Origin: Ilyobacter_A sp963668015
Lineage (GTDB): Bacteria; Fusobacteriota; Fusobacteriia; Fusobacteriales; Fusobacteriaceae
Assembly (NCBI GenBank): GCA_963668015.2
Contig: CAXXCR010000011.1
Span: 1-63,973, forward strand
Direction of reading: 5' to 3'
DNA: 63,973 nucleotides
Each line of letters begins with the position of its first letter. The stretch's first letter is position 1. Position numbers and translations under genes: made by a program. Positions 43,409 to 51,774 of this stretch are shown one piece after another. Under the pieces are notes generated by a model. That model ran no database searches and was not told the origin of the DNA. It saw only the letters and a program-made list of their open reading frames with translations.

Positions 43409-43786
43409 ATGGAGGAGTTTGTACTTATATTAGAAAAATTAAAGGAGATAAAATTATTTTTGCATCAGGTCGACTTATTGTTTATATTCTGTTTAATAGT
43501 AGCTCTAATTTTTAAATACTGTGCCTGGAATAAATGTTATAAAGAAAAAAGAAAAATAAAAAATTTGATGCCGGAAGAAAAATTTTTATTAAAAGAAATT
43601 TATTTTAACAGAACTTCGGGTTTATCTATAAATAAAGGGAATGAATTTATAAAAAGCTTGGAAAAAAAGGGAATGGTGTATAGGAGTGCTCATGGGATTT
43701 TAGAAGGTATTCAAGAAAATACTCACATTTATAATATCAGGGACTGGGTTAGAAGAACTCTGGAGGAAAATCCAAAACTCATTTGA
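43409..43786 (+). CDS. Single-pass membrane protein, possibly superinfection-exclusion (SieB)-like
   Basis: A 125-residue protein with one hydrophobic segment ('VDLLFIFCLIVALIFKYCAW') and a soluble C-terminal part ('MPEEKFLLKEIYFNRTSGLSINKGNEFIKSLEKKGMVYRSAHG'). The layout (N-terminal membrane anchor, then an E-K-x-x-L-x-x... winged-helix-like region and 'LEKKGMVYR') recalls the SieB superinfection-exclusion family, but I cannot confirm it. ATG 43409 follows GGAGTGA; an upstream GTG at 43400 overlaps that site. Confidence 0.6.
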   Translation: MEEFVLILEKLKEIKLFLHQVDLLFIFCLIVALIFKYCAWNKCYKEKRKIKNLMPEEKFLLKEIYFNRTSGLSINKGNEFIKSLEKKGMVYRSAHGILEGIQENTHIYNIRDWVRRTLEENPKLI

Positions 43787-43844
43787 TGTATAGACTTTAT
43801 TTATTATTGAAACTTACCAAGATAGATTGAGCAAAGAAATAATT

Positions 43845-43880
43845 AAAAAACTCTGGATGCACCTCTTCCAGAGTTTTTTA
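43845..43880. terminator. Bidirectional terminator
   Basis: AAAAAACTCTGG pairs with CCAGAGTTTTTT across an 11-base loop, between convergent genes. Confidence 0.85.
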
Positions 43881-43912
43881 ATTATATTTGTAAACAAATA
43901 AAAAAGTTTCAA

Positions 43913-44766
43913 TTAATCTGAAATGTCTTTTGAACGTGTGCAGATGACACGGTTTCTACCCTTTTCTTTAGCCTTGTAGAGTGCTTCGTCGGCTCTCTCT
44001 ATTAAACATTTGTTTCCTTTATCTGTTTTGCAGAGATCGGCAACTCCGAGACTAACTGTCACGGCACAGTTTCTTCGTAGTCTTCATCGTTTTTTAAAAT
44101 TATCACAGCTTTTTCAACGTTGTGACGAACCTCTTCGGCCAATCGATTTGCTTTGTCTAAGTCAGTGTCAGGAGTTATTATGGCAAATTCTTCGCCACCG
44201 TAACGTGCAAGGATATGCGTCTTATGAAGAAGTTTTTTGACGATTTTTCCCAGCTTTTTCAAGACAATATCCCCTGCGAAATGGCCATAGCTGTCATTTA
44301 TATTTTTAAAATGGTCAACATCTAACATCAGAACACATAAATCCATTCCGTATTTGTGGGCTCTTTCTATTTCTCCTGCCAGACTTTGATCAAAATACCT
44401 GCGGTTGTATATCCCTATTAAAGGGTCTGTTATATTTTCTTTGTACAAATTTTATATTTTGTTTATATCGTTGGCAGTTTGCAGGGCAAGGGTTCCTACC
44501 AAAACAACAAAGATAGAACCAAAGAAAAATATTGCAGGGACCACGATGTCAATGGCACCAGTGTAAATTTTCCAATGGAGAATGACGTAGATTAAATACC
44601 CGACAATAAAAAAGGCTATTAAATAGCTTAGAGCCCTCCATTTTATCCTGAGTTTTCCTTGCGGGAGTTGTGCAATCAAATTTTTTATCGGGATTATAGC
44701 AGCCAAAAGAAAAATAGCACCGATAAGAACTAAACTGTTTTTCAATAAAAGTATAAAATCGATCAT
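43913..44766 (-). pseudogene. Membrane GGDEF protein with an in-frame stop and a frameshift
   Basis: A diguanylate cyclase-like gene of about 284 codons. The N-terminal 100 residues hold about three membrane segments ('SLVLIGAIFLLAAIIPI', 'ALSYLIAFFIVGYLIYVIL', 'IVVPAIFFFGSIFVVLVGTLALQ'). A TAA at 44452-44454 interrupts the same frame just before the GGDEF domain ('ITDPLIGIYNRRYF', 'LMLDVDHFKNINDSYGHFAGD', 'RYGGEEFAIITPD'). A further one-base loss near 44059-44063 separates the end, which would read 'VTVSLGVADLCKTD ... RADEALYKAKEKGRNRVICTR' to 43913. The in-frame nonsense codon makes real inactivation more likely here than in the 4-19 kb cluster. Start behind GGAGGA. Confidence 0.82.
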
Positions 44767-44871
44767 AAAATCCTCCGTTTGATTTTGAATAAATTTTTAT
44801 GTTGTCATATCCAAAGAAATGCAGATTTAAGAAATAACTTTCATTAAACTTCGATTAGTGATGGTGGAGTG

Positions 44872-44902
44872 GAAAAATAAAACAGAACCTTTAAAGGTTC
44901 TG
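44872..44902 (-). terminator. Terminator of the TIR-like gene
   Basis: CAGAACCTTTAAAGGTTCTG is a 20-base palindrome (44883-44902) followed by T-rich sequence in the minus direction. Confidence 0.8.
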
Positions 44903-44912
44903 TTGCAATAAA

Positions 44913-45338
44913 TCAAGCTTTGTTTAATGCTTCTAAAATTGAATCTACTGTAGCATCATTCGCCCATACAACTTCAGATTTAAAAAGTTCAGGTGGAGAT
45001 GTATACAAACTGTTTAATTTAACAGCTACTAATTTATTGCCACTCGACTCACTTTTGTTTATTTCGTAATTAATCCAGTTTCTCATCCCAATGAATTTTT
45101 TGTTTTTGTTTATTGTGTTTGCATTTTTACCGATTATAACCAGTGTGTGTGTGGCTTCTTCGATTTTTTTTATTAAATTTTGTTGAATCGGTTCAATATC
45201 CCATTCGTTTACTTTTTTTATTCCCTTATCCTGGAATAGAAATTCAAACTGCTCATTTTTACATAATTCATCTAAAATATATCTATAATTTGCATCATTC
45301 TCGAAATCAAAACTAACAAAAACCTTTTTTTTAGTCAA
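44913..45338 (-). CDS. Stand-alone TIR-like (MTH538/ThsB-type) domain protein
   Basis: A 141-residue protein made only of a TIR-like domain of the MTH538/DUF1863 group, to which Thoeris ThsB belongs. Seen: the first strand 'KKVFVSFDFENDANYRYILDEL', 'WDIEPIQQNLIKKIEEATHTLVIIGKNA' and the W88-x3-E92 pair in 'GMRNWINYEINKS' that carries the putative catalytic Glu. Start is TTG behind AGGAGG. No ThsA-like SIR2/SLOG effector or other defence gene is adjacent. It could be a signalling NADase with an unlinked partner or a nucleotide-binding protein with another role. Confidence 0.83.
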   Translation of the reverse strand: MTKKKVFVSFDFENDANYRYILDELCKNEQFEFLFQDKGIKKVNEWDIEPIQQNLIKKIEEATHTLVIIGKNANTINKNKKFIGMRNWINYEINKSESSGNKLVAVKLNSLYTSPPELFKSEVVWANDATVDSILEALNKA

Positions 45339-45531
45339 ATGAAATCCTCCTAATCATATATAGTATTCGCATACTATTTTATATTAAGTTATAATACTAT
45401 AATTTTTAAAAATAAGCAACAAAGTTATTTAAAACACAATAGATATTAAGATTTAACTGAAAAAAAATCATTTAAGATTAGAAATAAATTTACATTTTCA
45501 CAAACAAATATATAGAATTTTATATTTTGGC

Positions 45532-45554
45532 AAAAAAAGTGCCCTTAAAGGGCC
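45532..45554 (-). terminator. Terminator of the 62-residue gene
   Basis: GCCCTT pairs with AAGGGC (45541-45553), followed by ACTTTTTTT in the minus direction. Confidence 0.65.
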
Positions 45555-45561
45555 GGATGAC

Positions 45562-45750
45562 TTATTTATTATGGGTATTGCTGTATACAACTTCATAAGG
45601 TAGCCCTATGATTTTTCTCTTGTCGCCGTTTTCGTAGGATATTAGAACAATCATCCCTTCTTCCCGTATACTTATATTTTTAATATTATTTTTTCCGACA
45701 ACGAATTCTTTTGGCTGCGGATAAAAGATAGTAATTTTTTGGATAATCAT
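45562..45750 (-). CDS. Small protein of unknown function
   Basis: A 62-residue protein, 'MIIQKITIFYPQPKEFVVGK' at its start and ending 'LPYEVVYSNTHNK'. It has a strong ribosome site (AGGGGGG) and its own terminator, which argues that it is real. The alternating hydrophobic pattern ('NIKNISIREEGMIVLISYENGDKRKIIGLPYEVVYS') suggests a small beta-barrel, for example an SH3-like fold. I do not recognise the family. Confidence 0.6.
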   Translation of the reverse strand: MIIQKITIFYPQPKEFVVGKNNIKNISIREEGMIVLISYENGDKRKIIGLPYEVVYSNTHNK

Positions 45751-46139
45751 AATTAATTCCCCCCTCTGCTTCGGGTATCATTAATTATAATATATATATA
45801 ATATTCGTATATTCCTTTTTTAATATAGTTTTAATAGGGATAAAGTTTAGAATATTTTAAAATAGTCTCAAATAAAAGAGTTGGACCAAATAAAATCGAA
45901 ACAGGACTATTTAGGGTATATTTAAAAAAGAAGCGATTAAAAAGTATTTAGTAAATGTTTAAATTGACCTGGAGTCTTTTTTATGGTATTTTAAGCCATA
46001 CAATGATTGAATTCTTCATGAGTGATTTGGAATAAAATTTTTGTTATAGAAGTCGCATATGTTACTGAAAAAGTTAACACTATTTAGTAAAATTAATGCA
46101 TAAATCAAGAACAATATTAAGTGATGGGGAGGTACAAAA
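45751..46139. other. Non-coding spacer upstream of the lactate dehydrogenase
   Basis: Nearly 390 bases of AT-rich sequence. I see no gene, strong hairpin or recognisable riboswitch; the promoters of the two divergent genes must lie here. Confidence 0.4.
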
Positions 46140-47135
46140 ATGAAGATATCTTTTTTCGATACAAAAGGCTATGATGAAAAATATTTCAAAAAATTCAATG
46201 AAAAATATGGTTTCGATATAATGTTCTTCGAGTCAAAATTAAATATTGATTCGATCCCACTTACTCAAGAGTCTGATGCAGTTTGCGTATTTGTAAATGA
46301 TGTTTTAGATTCCGAAGTAATAAAACAACTTTCGGAAAATGGTGTTAAAATAATTGCCCTTAGGTGTGCAGGGTATAACAATGTAGACTTAGATGCAGCA
46401 AAAAAATATAATATATCTGTGGTAAGAGTTCCCGCGTATTCACCTTATGCAGTTGCAGAACATACTGTCAGTCTTATAATGACACTGAATAGAAAAATAC
46501 ATAAATCATACTCCAGAACAAGAGAGGGAAACTTTTCGTTAAACGGTTTATTAGGATTTGATATGAATGGCAAAACAGCTGGTATAATTGGTACTGGTAA
46601 AATAGCTCTTATCACCATAAAAATTCTAAGAGGCTTTGGAATGAGGGTTTTGGCATATGATCCTTATCCGAATGAAAAGGCTGCAGAGGAACTTGGGTTT
46701 GAATATGTAGAGCTAGACACTTTATATAAAAATTCGGATATAATTTCCTTGCATTGTCCGCTTACTGAGAACACTAAATATATAATTAATAAAGAGAGTA
46801 TAGGAAAAATGAAAGACGGTGTGATGCTCATAAATACCGGTAGAGGGCTTTTGATAGATTCAGTTGCCCTTATAGAGGGGTTGAAAAGCTCTAAAATAGG
46901 CTATGCTGGTCTGGACGTATATGAAGAGGAAGCTGAGTATTTTTTTGAAGATTTTTCTGACAGACTTATAGGCGATGATATTTTGGCGAGACTTTTATCA
47001 TTTAACAATGTATTGGTAACTTCACACCAGGCATTTTTCACTCAAGAAGCTATTGAGGCCATAGCGCAAACTACACTGGAGAATTTAAATCAGTTTTTGA
47101 AAGGTGAAGTTTTGGAAAATGGAGTTTCGAAGTAA
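46140..47135 (+). CDS. ldhA: Fermentative D-lactate dehydrogenase-type enzyme (LdhA-like)
   Basis: A 331-residue D-2-hydroxyacid dehydrogenase closely resembling LdhA, which reduces pyruvate to D-lactate with NADH. Seen: 'IALRCAGYNNVDLDAAKKYNISVVRVPAYSPYAVAEHTVSLIMTLNRKIHKSYSRTREGNFSLNGLLGFDM', catalytic Arg in 'NTGRGLLID', Glu in 'DVYEEE' and His in 'TSHQAFFT'. The nucleotide motif reads 'GIIGTGKIALITIKIL': Ala stands where the third Gly of GxGxxG is usual, a mild oddity. GGGGAGG precedes the ATG. The N-terminal 'SFFDTKGYD' is typical of LdhA. Confidence 0.92.
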   Translation: MKISFFDTKGYDEKYFKKFNEKYGFDIMFFESKLNIDSIPLTQESDAVCVFVNDVLDSEVIKQLSENGVKIIALRCAGYNNVDLDAAKKYNISVVRVPAYSPYAVAEHTVSLIMTLNRKIHKSYSRTREGNFSLNGLLGFDMNGKTAGIIGTGKIALITIKILRGFGMRVLAYDPYPNEKAAEELGFEYVELDTLYKNSDIISLHCPLTENTKYIINKESIGKMKDGVMLINTGRGLLIDSVALIEGLKSSKIGYAGLDVYEEEAEYFFEDFSDRLIGDDILARLLSFNNVLVTSHQAFFTQEAIEAIAQTTLENLNQFLKGEVLENGVSK

Positions 47136-47237
47136 AAGAGAGTAAAAATCAATGTTTTATTTTTCACAAACTTCTTGACTTTTTATTCTTTGACATTATA
47201 TAATGTTAAAAAGTAGAAAGAGGAGGGACAAGTTTAA

Positions 47238-47504
47238 GTGGTGAAGAAACAGATTGAGCTTTTATTTTTCTCAGGATTAATTCTTCTAAGTTTTTTCTTG
47301 AGTTTATTTTTCATAATAGAGCCACTGAGTAAAATGTATATTCTTTTTTGCTTAACTCTGTTCTTACTGATATTGTTGGTACTGGAAATTTTTAGTTTGT
47401 TAACAGGAAAAAGAATAAGCCAAATACGGGATATAATTTTATGTATATACCTTATATTGATTTGGGCAAAATTTTGGGCTAGATATATAGGTTTTAGCCT
47501 TTAA
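47238..47504 (+). CDS. Small three-helix membrane protein
   Basis: An 88-residue, very hydrophobic protein with about three membrane segments ('ELLFFSGLILLSFFLSLFFIIEPL', 'MYILFCLTLFLLILLVLEIFSLL', 'IILCIYLILIWAKFWARYIGF'). It starts with GTG (or the next codon, also GTG) behind GAGGAGGG. Unrecognised; the stop codon overlaps the large terminator hairpin. Confidence 0.65.
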   Translation: MVKKQIELLFFSGLILLSFFLSLFFIIEPLSKMYILFCLTLFLLILLVLEIFSLLTGKRISQIRDIILCIYLILIWAKFWARYIGFSL

Positions 47505-47545
47505 ATAAAAAGAGACCCGGAGCATCTCCGGGTCTCTTTTTATTT
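47503..47545. terminator. Strong bidirectional terminator
   Basis: A perfect 20-base stem, 47503-47522 with 47526-47545, around the loop CAT; A-rich on one flank and T-rich on the other. It separates the small membrane protein from rubrerythrin. Confidence 0.95.
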
Positions 47546-47556
47546 AAATATATTAT

Positions 47557-48093
47557 TTAGTAGTTTTTAGATTGCAGCATGAAAAATCCTCTTGGGTGGT
47601 CGCATACAGGACAGATTTCCGGTGCTTTTTCACCTTCGTGCAGGTGTCCGCAGTTTCTGCATTCCCAAATAACTTTTGCAGATTTTTCAAATACCTTATT
47701 TTCTTCTATGTTTTTTAAAAGTTCAAGGTATCTTTTTTCATGCTCTTTTTCGATTCTTCCCACCTCTTGGAAAAGGTAAGCTATACGATCAAAACCTTCT
47801 TCTTTTGCATCTTTGGCGAAAGCTTCGTACATATCTGTCCATTCGTAATTTTCTCCGCTGGCAGCATCTTTTAAGTTCTCTGCTGTAGAAGGAACTCCGT
47901 CATGCAACAGCTTAAACCAAATTTTAGCATGAGCTTTTTCATTGTTTGCTGTTTCTTCGAAAAAGGCAGATATCTGATTGTATCCCTCTTTTTTAGCTTG
48001 TGATGCGTAGTAAGAGTATTTATTTCTTGCTTGTGATTCACCTGCAAATGCAGCTAGAAGATTTTTCTCTGTTTTAGTACCCTTTAAATCCAT
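47557..48093 (-). CDS. rbr: Rubrerythrin
   Basis: A 178-residue rubrerythrin, a peroxide-reducing diiron protein of anaerobes. The ferritin-like domain has two ExxH-type diiron sites ('FAGESQARNKYSYYASQAKKEGY', 'FEETANNEKAHAKIW', 'FQEVGRIEKEHEKRY') and the C-terminal rubredoxin domain has 'CRNCGHLHEGEKAPEICPVCDHPRGFF'. It is preceded by AAAGGAG. The likely electron donor is an NADH:rubredoxin-type oxidoreductase, such as the gene at 52255. Confidence 0.97.
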   Translation of the reverse strand: MDLKGTKTEKNLLAAFAGESQARNKYSYYASQAKKEGYNQISAFFEETANNEKAHAKIWFKLLHDGVPSTAENLKDAASGENYEWTDMYEAFAKDAKEEGFDRIAYLFQEVGRIEKEHEKRYLELLKNIEENKVFEKSAKVIWECRNCGHLHEGEKAPEICPVCDHPRGFFMLQSKNY

Positions 48094-48280
48094 GTAATAT
48101 CACTCCTTTTTATAATTAGTTCGATTTTGATATTAGCTCACCTTTTTCATAAAATCAAGAGTTCGATATTCAAATTAATTTTAAAATTAAGGTTTATATA
48201 TTCTGAATTTTTATTTTTAATCATATAAATTATGATTGGTCAAAGTCTGTCTAGTTAAGAATATCGGTGGAAATACAAAA

Positions 48281-49069
48281 TTACTCTGACAAGAAAAATT
48301 CAGGTGTTTTCTTGTCGGATTTATTCACTGTTTCGGCAATGTTTTTAGTGATTTGAAGATTCATTGTTATGGCGCCTTCCGGGCATATTTTCACGCAGGC
48401 ACAGCATTTTATGCATTTTTCTTTATCTATAAAAATAGGATTGTATTTGTCGATTGCGTCTGTAGGGCATACTTCTACACACTTCATGCAACGGGTGCAC
48501 TTTTTAGGGTCTGTATAGGGTATCACTCCAGGAAGTATTGGATGTGCAGGTTTTAAAACTGTTCTACCGGGAACCTGTAGTTGTGAACCTGAAAGCTCGC
48601 TTTTTAATATAACGTTAATTTTTCTGGAAAACTCTTTGCAATATGTGTAATCATACTCATCAGGTCTGCCCTTTTCGATCTTTATATTACTGGTTGAAAA
48701 TGAGTGCTCTGCTATAAAGGCCGCCGCTGCAAATGGCTCTATCCCGACTCTTTGACACTCTAACTTTAGTTCGAAAAGTGCAGCTTCAAAATCTCTTCCA
48801 CCGTATACGGCAACGATAACTGCAGGACACTTGTCAGCCTGTACTTTTCTGAGGTATTCCAGAGCGGTAACTGGAACCCTGCCTGCATAGACAGGAACCC
48901 CGATTATTAGGAGTTCTTTACTGAACTTAAGAGGTGCTGTCTGTCTGACAGTTTTTTTTGTTATATCAATAGAGTCTAAATTTTTATGAGAAATTCCACT
49001 GGCAATAGCTTGAACTATTTTTTTTGTACCGCCAGTTGGAGAAAAAAATATAAGTTTTATGTTATCCAT
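48281..49069 (-). CDS. EFR1-type ferredoxin (flavodoxin-like domain plus two [4Fe-4S])
   Basis: A 262-residue EFR1-family electron carrier. The N-terminal flavodoxin-like part has 'IKLIFFSPTGGTKKIVQAI', 'LLIIGVPVYAGRVPVTALEYL' and 'AVIVAVYGGRDFEAAL'; the C-terminus holds two 4Fe-4S motifs, 'CTRCMKCVEVCP' and 'CIKCCACVKICP'. The ATG at 49069 begins the conserved sequence; an upstream in-frame start at 49129 would add 20 unrelated residues. Its role is low-potential electron transfer; the partner is unknown. Confidence 0.92.
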   Translation of the reverse strand: MDNIKLIFFSPTGGTKKIVQAIASGISHKNLDSIDITKKTVRQTAPLKFSKELLIIGVPVYAGRVPVTALEYLRKVQADKCPAVIVAVYGGRDFEAALFELKLECQRVGIEPFAAAAFIAEHSFSTSNIKIEKGRPDEYDYTYCKEFSRKINVILKSELSGSQLQVPGRTVLKPAHPILPGVIPYTDPKKCTRCMKCVEVCPTDAIDKYNPIFIDKEKCIKCCACVKICPEGAITMNLQITKNIAETVNKSDKKTPEFFLSE

Positions 49070-49264
49070 AAGTAAAATCCGCCTTTCACTTTTAAGCTGA
49101 ATTAAATTGTTTATAGTTTTATTATACAACAGCAGAAGTCAAAATGCCACACTGTAATTATGATATTGGATAATACTATTAAATGATCAGGCTTGTTGAC
49201 AAATACTCTATATGGGAATAGAATTGTTTAGTGGTGACATTCAGCAGAAGCATTGGAGGTAGAA

Positions 49265-49969
49265 ATGAGGACATATAGATTTAAAGAGATAGATTCTACA
49301 AATAAGTATTTAAGAGAAAAAAGTGACTTGCGTGATTATGATTTGGTAATATCTGAAACCCAAAGTGCCGGCAAAGGAAGAAGAGGGAATAAGTGGAAAT
49401 CCGACATTGGAGCTGCGCTCTTTAGTTTTGCTTTGAAAAAAGATAGTAATTTAGATTTGAAAGAATACAGGAAACTTCCTTTGGTGGTGGGACTTTCAGT
49501 ATTGAAAGGGCTTAGCTGTGTAGAAGATCTAAACTTTCAGTTTAAATGGACAAACGACGTATATGCAGGCGGGAAAAAAATAAGCGGGGTGCTGGTAGAA
49601 TTCAGTAATGATTTTTTTATAATAGGTATAGGGGTCAACGTTAATAATAGAGAGTTTGGAGAACTGTCGCAAAAGGCTACTTCTCTTTTGTTAGAGACCG
49701 GAAGAGAGTACAACGTAGAAAAGGTGATCCACGAAATAGTAAGTGAGTTTAAGATACAGTATGCGAAGTTTTTAAAAGGGGAGTGGTTCCTAATCAAGGC
49801 GGAGATAAATTCACTGAACTACCTGAAAGGAAAAAATGTGCTCATTCAACTGCCAAACAGGACTGTAGATGGAATAGCTGGGGATATAGTAGAAGATGGG
49901 ATGTTGGAGGTATACAGTGGAGGAGAAATGCTTAAGTTTGATATAGGAGAGGTCCATATAAAACTTTAA
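49265..49969 (+). CDS. birA: Biotin-[carboxylase] ligase BirA, without DNA-binding domain
   Basis: A 234-residue biotin protein ligase that attaches biotin to carboxylases such as the pyruvate carboxylase at 56145. Motifs: 'FKEIDSTNKYLRE', 'SETQSAGKGRRGNKW' (the ATP/biotin loop) and 'FKWTNDVYAGGKKISGVLVEFSNDFFIIGIGVNVN'. There is no N-terminal helix-turn-helix, so it is the non-regulatory type. ATG 49265 follows TTGGAGGT; a TTG at 49253 lies inside that site. Confidence 0.95.
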   Translation: MRTYRFKEIDSTNKYLREKSDLRDYDLVISETQSAGKGRRGNKWKSDIGAALFSFALKKDSNLDLKEYRKLPLVVGLSVLKGLSCVEDLNFQFKWTNDVYAGGKKISGVLVEFSNDFFIIGIGVNVNNREFGELSQKATSLLLETGREYNVEKVIHEIVSEFKIQYAKFLKGEWFLIKAEINSLNYLKGKNVLIQLPNRTVDGIAGDIVEDGMLEVYSGGEMLKFDIGEVHIKL

Positions 49970-50036
49970 ACTTAGACATTTATTTCTCCAAGATATCGAT
50001 AAATAACTTAAGTTGCTACTTGAAATTATTGCAATA

Positions 50037-50334
50037 AATTACTGAATTTCTTGTAAGGATATAAAAACTTTTTTGGTCACGAATCGCACTAATTATCACG
50101 AATAGAAAGTCAAAAAATTGGTCACAGAGTTGCACGGAGGAAAAGAGTGAGCTTCACAGAGGCTTACTAAAAATCTTTAATTTTCAAGGTTTTGAATCAT
50201 TCGTGAGATTCGTGTAATTCGTGACAAAGAATAAAACTTTTGACTTAAGGATTTCTCTGTGAAGCTCATGTTCTAAATCTCTGGGAAACTCTGTGTGCAA
50301 AAAGATTTTCAGAAATTCAATATTTGTTTTAAAC
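50037..50334 (+). repeat. Long palindromic intergenic repeat, copy 2
   Basis: The inverted counterpart of 15137-15434, nearly identical over about 270 bases. The same nested complementary arms are present. It fills the spacer after birA. Ends are given as far as I can align them by eye; sequences outside the ends differ between copies, so it behaves as a discrete unit. Confidence 0.9.
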
Positions 50335-50549
50335 ACAGGTAGGAACTTAGATTAAATCTTTAGAAGGGGAATTAGGTCTTGGGCAAGTTGTTGGTGTTTT
50401 GAATTTGGATTGTGGTTTTTATTAATGTGGATATAGTAGGATAAAATATACACTTAAAAAGCTAAATTTACTTTAATTTTAATTTCGTGCAGGAATATAT
50501 GTAAAAAGTATGTATACAATTTTATAAAAATAGTTTACTGGAGGTTTAA
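50335..50549. other. Non-coding spacer
   Basis: AT-rich sequence between the repeat and the next gene. I see no further feature apart from the ribosome site of the gene at 50550. Confidence 0.4.
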
Positions 50550-50921
50550 ATGAAAATAAAAACATACATGTCTGATTTAGAGTGGAGCGAAAGTTTTGTA
50601 GGGAAGTATATATACATATACAGGGGAAAGGGTTCTTTAGAGTGGGAGGGGGATTTTTTAATATACACTGACAAAAAACGTAAGTTTGAGATAGAAAAAA
50701 ATTCCATAAAAAAACTTGAAATTGGAAATTATTCAAGAGCCGCCAAACCTATAAAATTGGATTTTATAGAATTGAAATTTACAGATAATGAATCTAACGA
50801 GGAGACCCTGTTTTTTACCCCGATCATCCCGGACAGCAATCCATGGTTTACCCCTGTCTGGCAAACGGATAAATATCTAAAGGAATGTTTTGAACATATA
50901 AAAAAATGGAGAAACTCATAG
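50550..50921 (+). CDS. Protein of unknown function, beta-rich
   Basis: A 123-residue soluble protein starting 'MKIKTYMSDLEWSESFVGKY' behind CTGGAGG. The centre ('GSLEWEGDFLIYTDKKRKFEIEKNSIKKLEIGNY') has the strand-rich pattern of a PH-like domain, and the end ('KYLKECFEHIKKW') is a helix, which also fits such a fold. I do not recognise the family. It stands alone. Confidence 0.6.
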   Translation: MKIKTYMSDLEWSESFVGKYIYIYRGKGSLEWEGDFLIYTDKKRKFEIEKNSIKKLEIGNYSRAAKPIKLDFIELKFTDNESNEETLFFTPIIPDSNPWFTPVWQTDKYLKECFEHIKKWRNS

Positions 50922-51001
50922 GTTTCTCCAAAATTTATCCAAATTATATTTCAATAATTGCAAGTACGCAGGAATAGTTATGATAATCATAGAATAATTT
51001 T

Positions 51002-51313
51002 TCATATAGACCCCAATGTTTTAAAAAAATAACTGAATGCAATCAAGGTGACAGCAATACTTATACACATTAAGAAAACTCTGGTACATTTAAATATTGA
51101 ATCATCAGTATTTCCGCGGTATATGAGTGTTGTTAATTTGTGATTTGTAAGAAGATCAAAAACAGGTATAGAGAAAAACAGCAGTGAAGTATTTAGTAAG
51201 ATATCTTCTATGTTTACATTAGTAAATTTTGCAATCAGTATATCCGCTATAAATGTTATACAAAATACAATACTGATTTTTGTTAAAAACTTTTTCAGAA
51301 TGAACCCCTTCAC
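51002..51313 (-). CDS. Small membrane protein of unknown function
   Basis: A 103-residue protein with about three hydrophobic segments ('ISIVFCITFIADILIAKF', 'ILLNTSLLFFSIPVFDLL', 'VFLMCISIAVTLIAFSYFF'). It starts with GTG. The spacing to GGGGGTCG upstream is acceptable. Not recognised. Confidence 0.55.
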   Translation of the reverse strand: MKGFILKKFLTKISIVFCITFIADILIAKFTNVNIEDILLNTSLLFFSIPVFDLLTNHKLTTLIYRGNTDDSIFKCTRVFLMCISIAVTLIAFSYFFKTLGSI

Positions 51314-51432
51314 GCATCGACCCCCAAATTTTTAAATATATTTATATTTAGTATACAAGTATAACTCACTTTTTTCATTGTGTCAATGTTTTTGTTTTCT
51401 TCATTTAAAATTTTTATTTGAGAGGTGTTGAT

Positions 51433-51624
51433 ATGAAAAAAACTTTTTTATTATTTTTTGTTTTTAGCTTTGCAGCCTGCTCTCCTCTAATGCTGCCGGT
51501 AAAAGTAGTAACTAAAACTGGTGAATTAGCTATAAAAGGAAGTGTAAAAACTGTAGGAGCTGTTGGAAAAGCTATTATTCCAAACGGAGAAACAGGGGAA
51601 GAAGTGGAATCAATTTCAGAATAG
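51433..51624 (+). CDS. Small lipoprotein (NF038104-like)
   Basis: A 63-residue exported lipoprotein: signal peptide 'MKKTFLLFFVFSFAAC' with lipobox FAAC, then 'SPLMLPVKVVTKTGELAIKG' and a Gly/Val/Lys-rich tail. The 'LLPVKVV...KTVGAVGKA' layout recalls the small NF038104 lipoprotein family. ATG 51433 follows GAGGTGTTG; an upstream in-frame start at 51418 would spoil the signal peptide. Role unknown. Confidence 0.72.
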   Translation: MKKTFLLFFVFSFAACSPLMLPVKVVTKTGELAIKGSVKTVGAVGKAIIPNGETGEEVESISE

Positions 51625-51774
51625 AAACAATGAATTAGTCTGATTTGCAGAGATTTAAGCTTATTCTAATTAAAATTACCTGTAGATTAAAACATATTAT
51701 TAAATCTGTATATTCAGAATAGAGTATAATTTAAGTAGAGGGGTTGCTCTCAAAACACAAAAGGAGGCGGTAAT

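Noticed and set aside
44452..44454. TAA in the second GGDEF gene as a recoded codon
   Set aside because: TAA is not a selenocysteine or pyrrolysine codon and no stem-loop suggests readthrough; a nonsense mutation is simpler.
43409..45338. A complete phage-defence island around the TIR-like gene
   Set aside because: No effector, nuclease, helicase or mobility gene accompanies it; the neighbours are a GGDEF relic and a poorly identified membrane protein.
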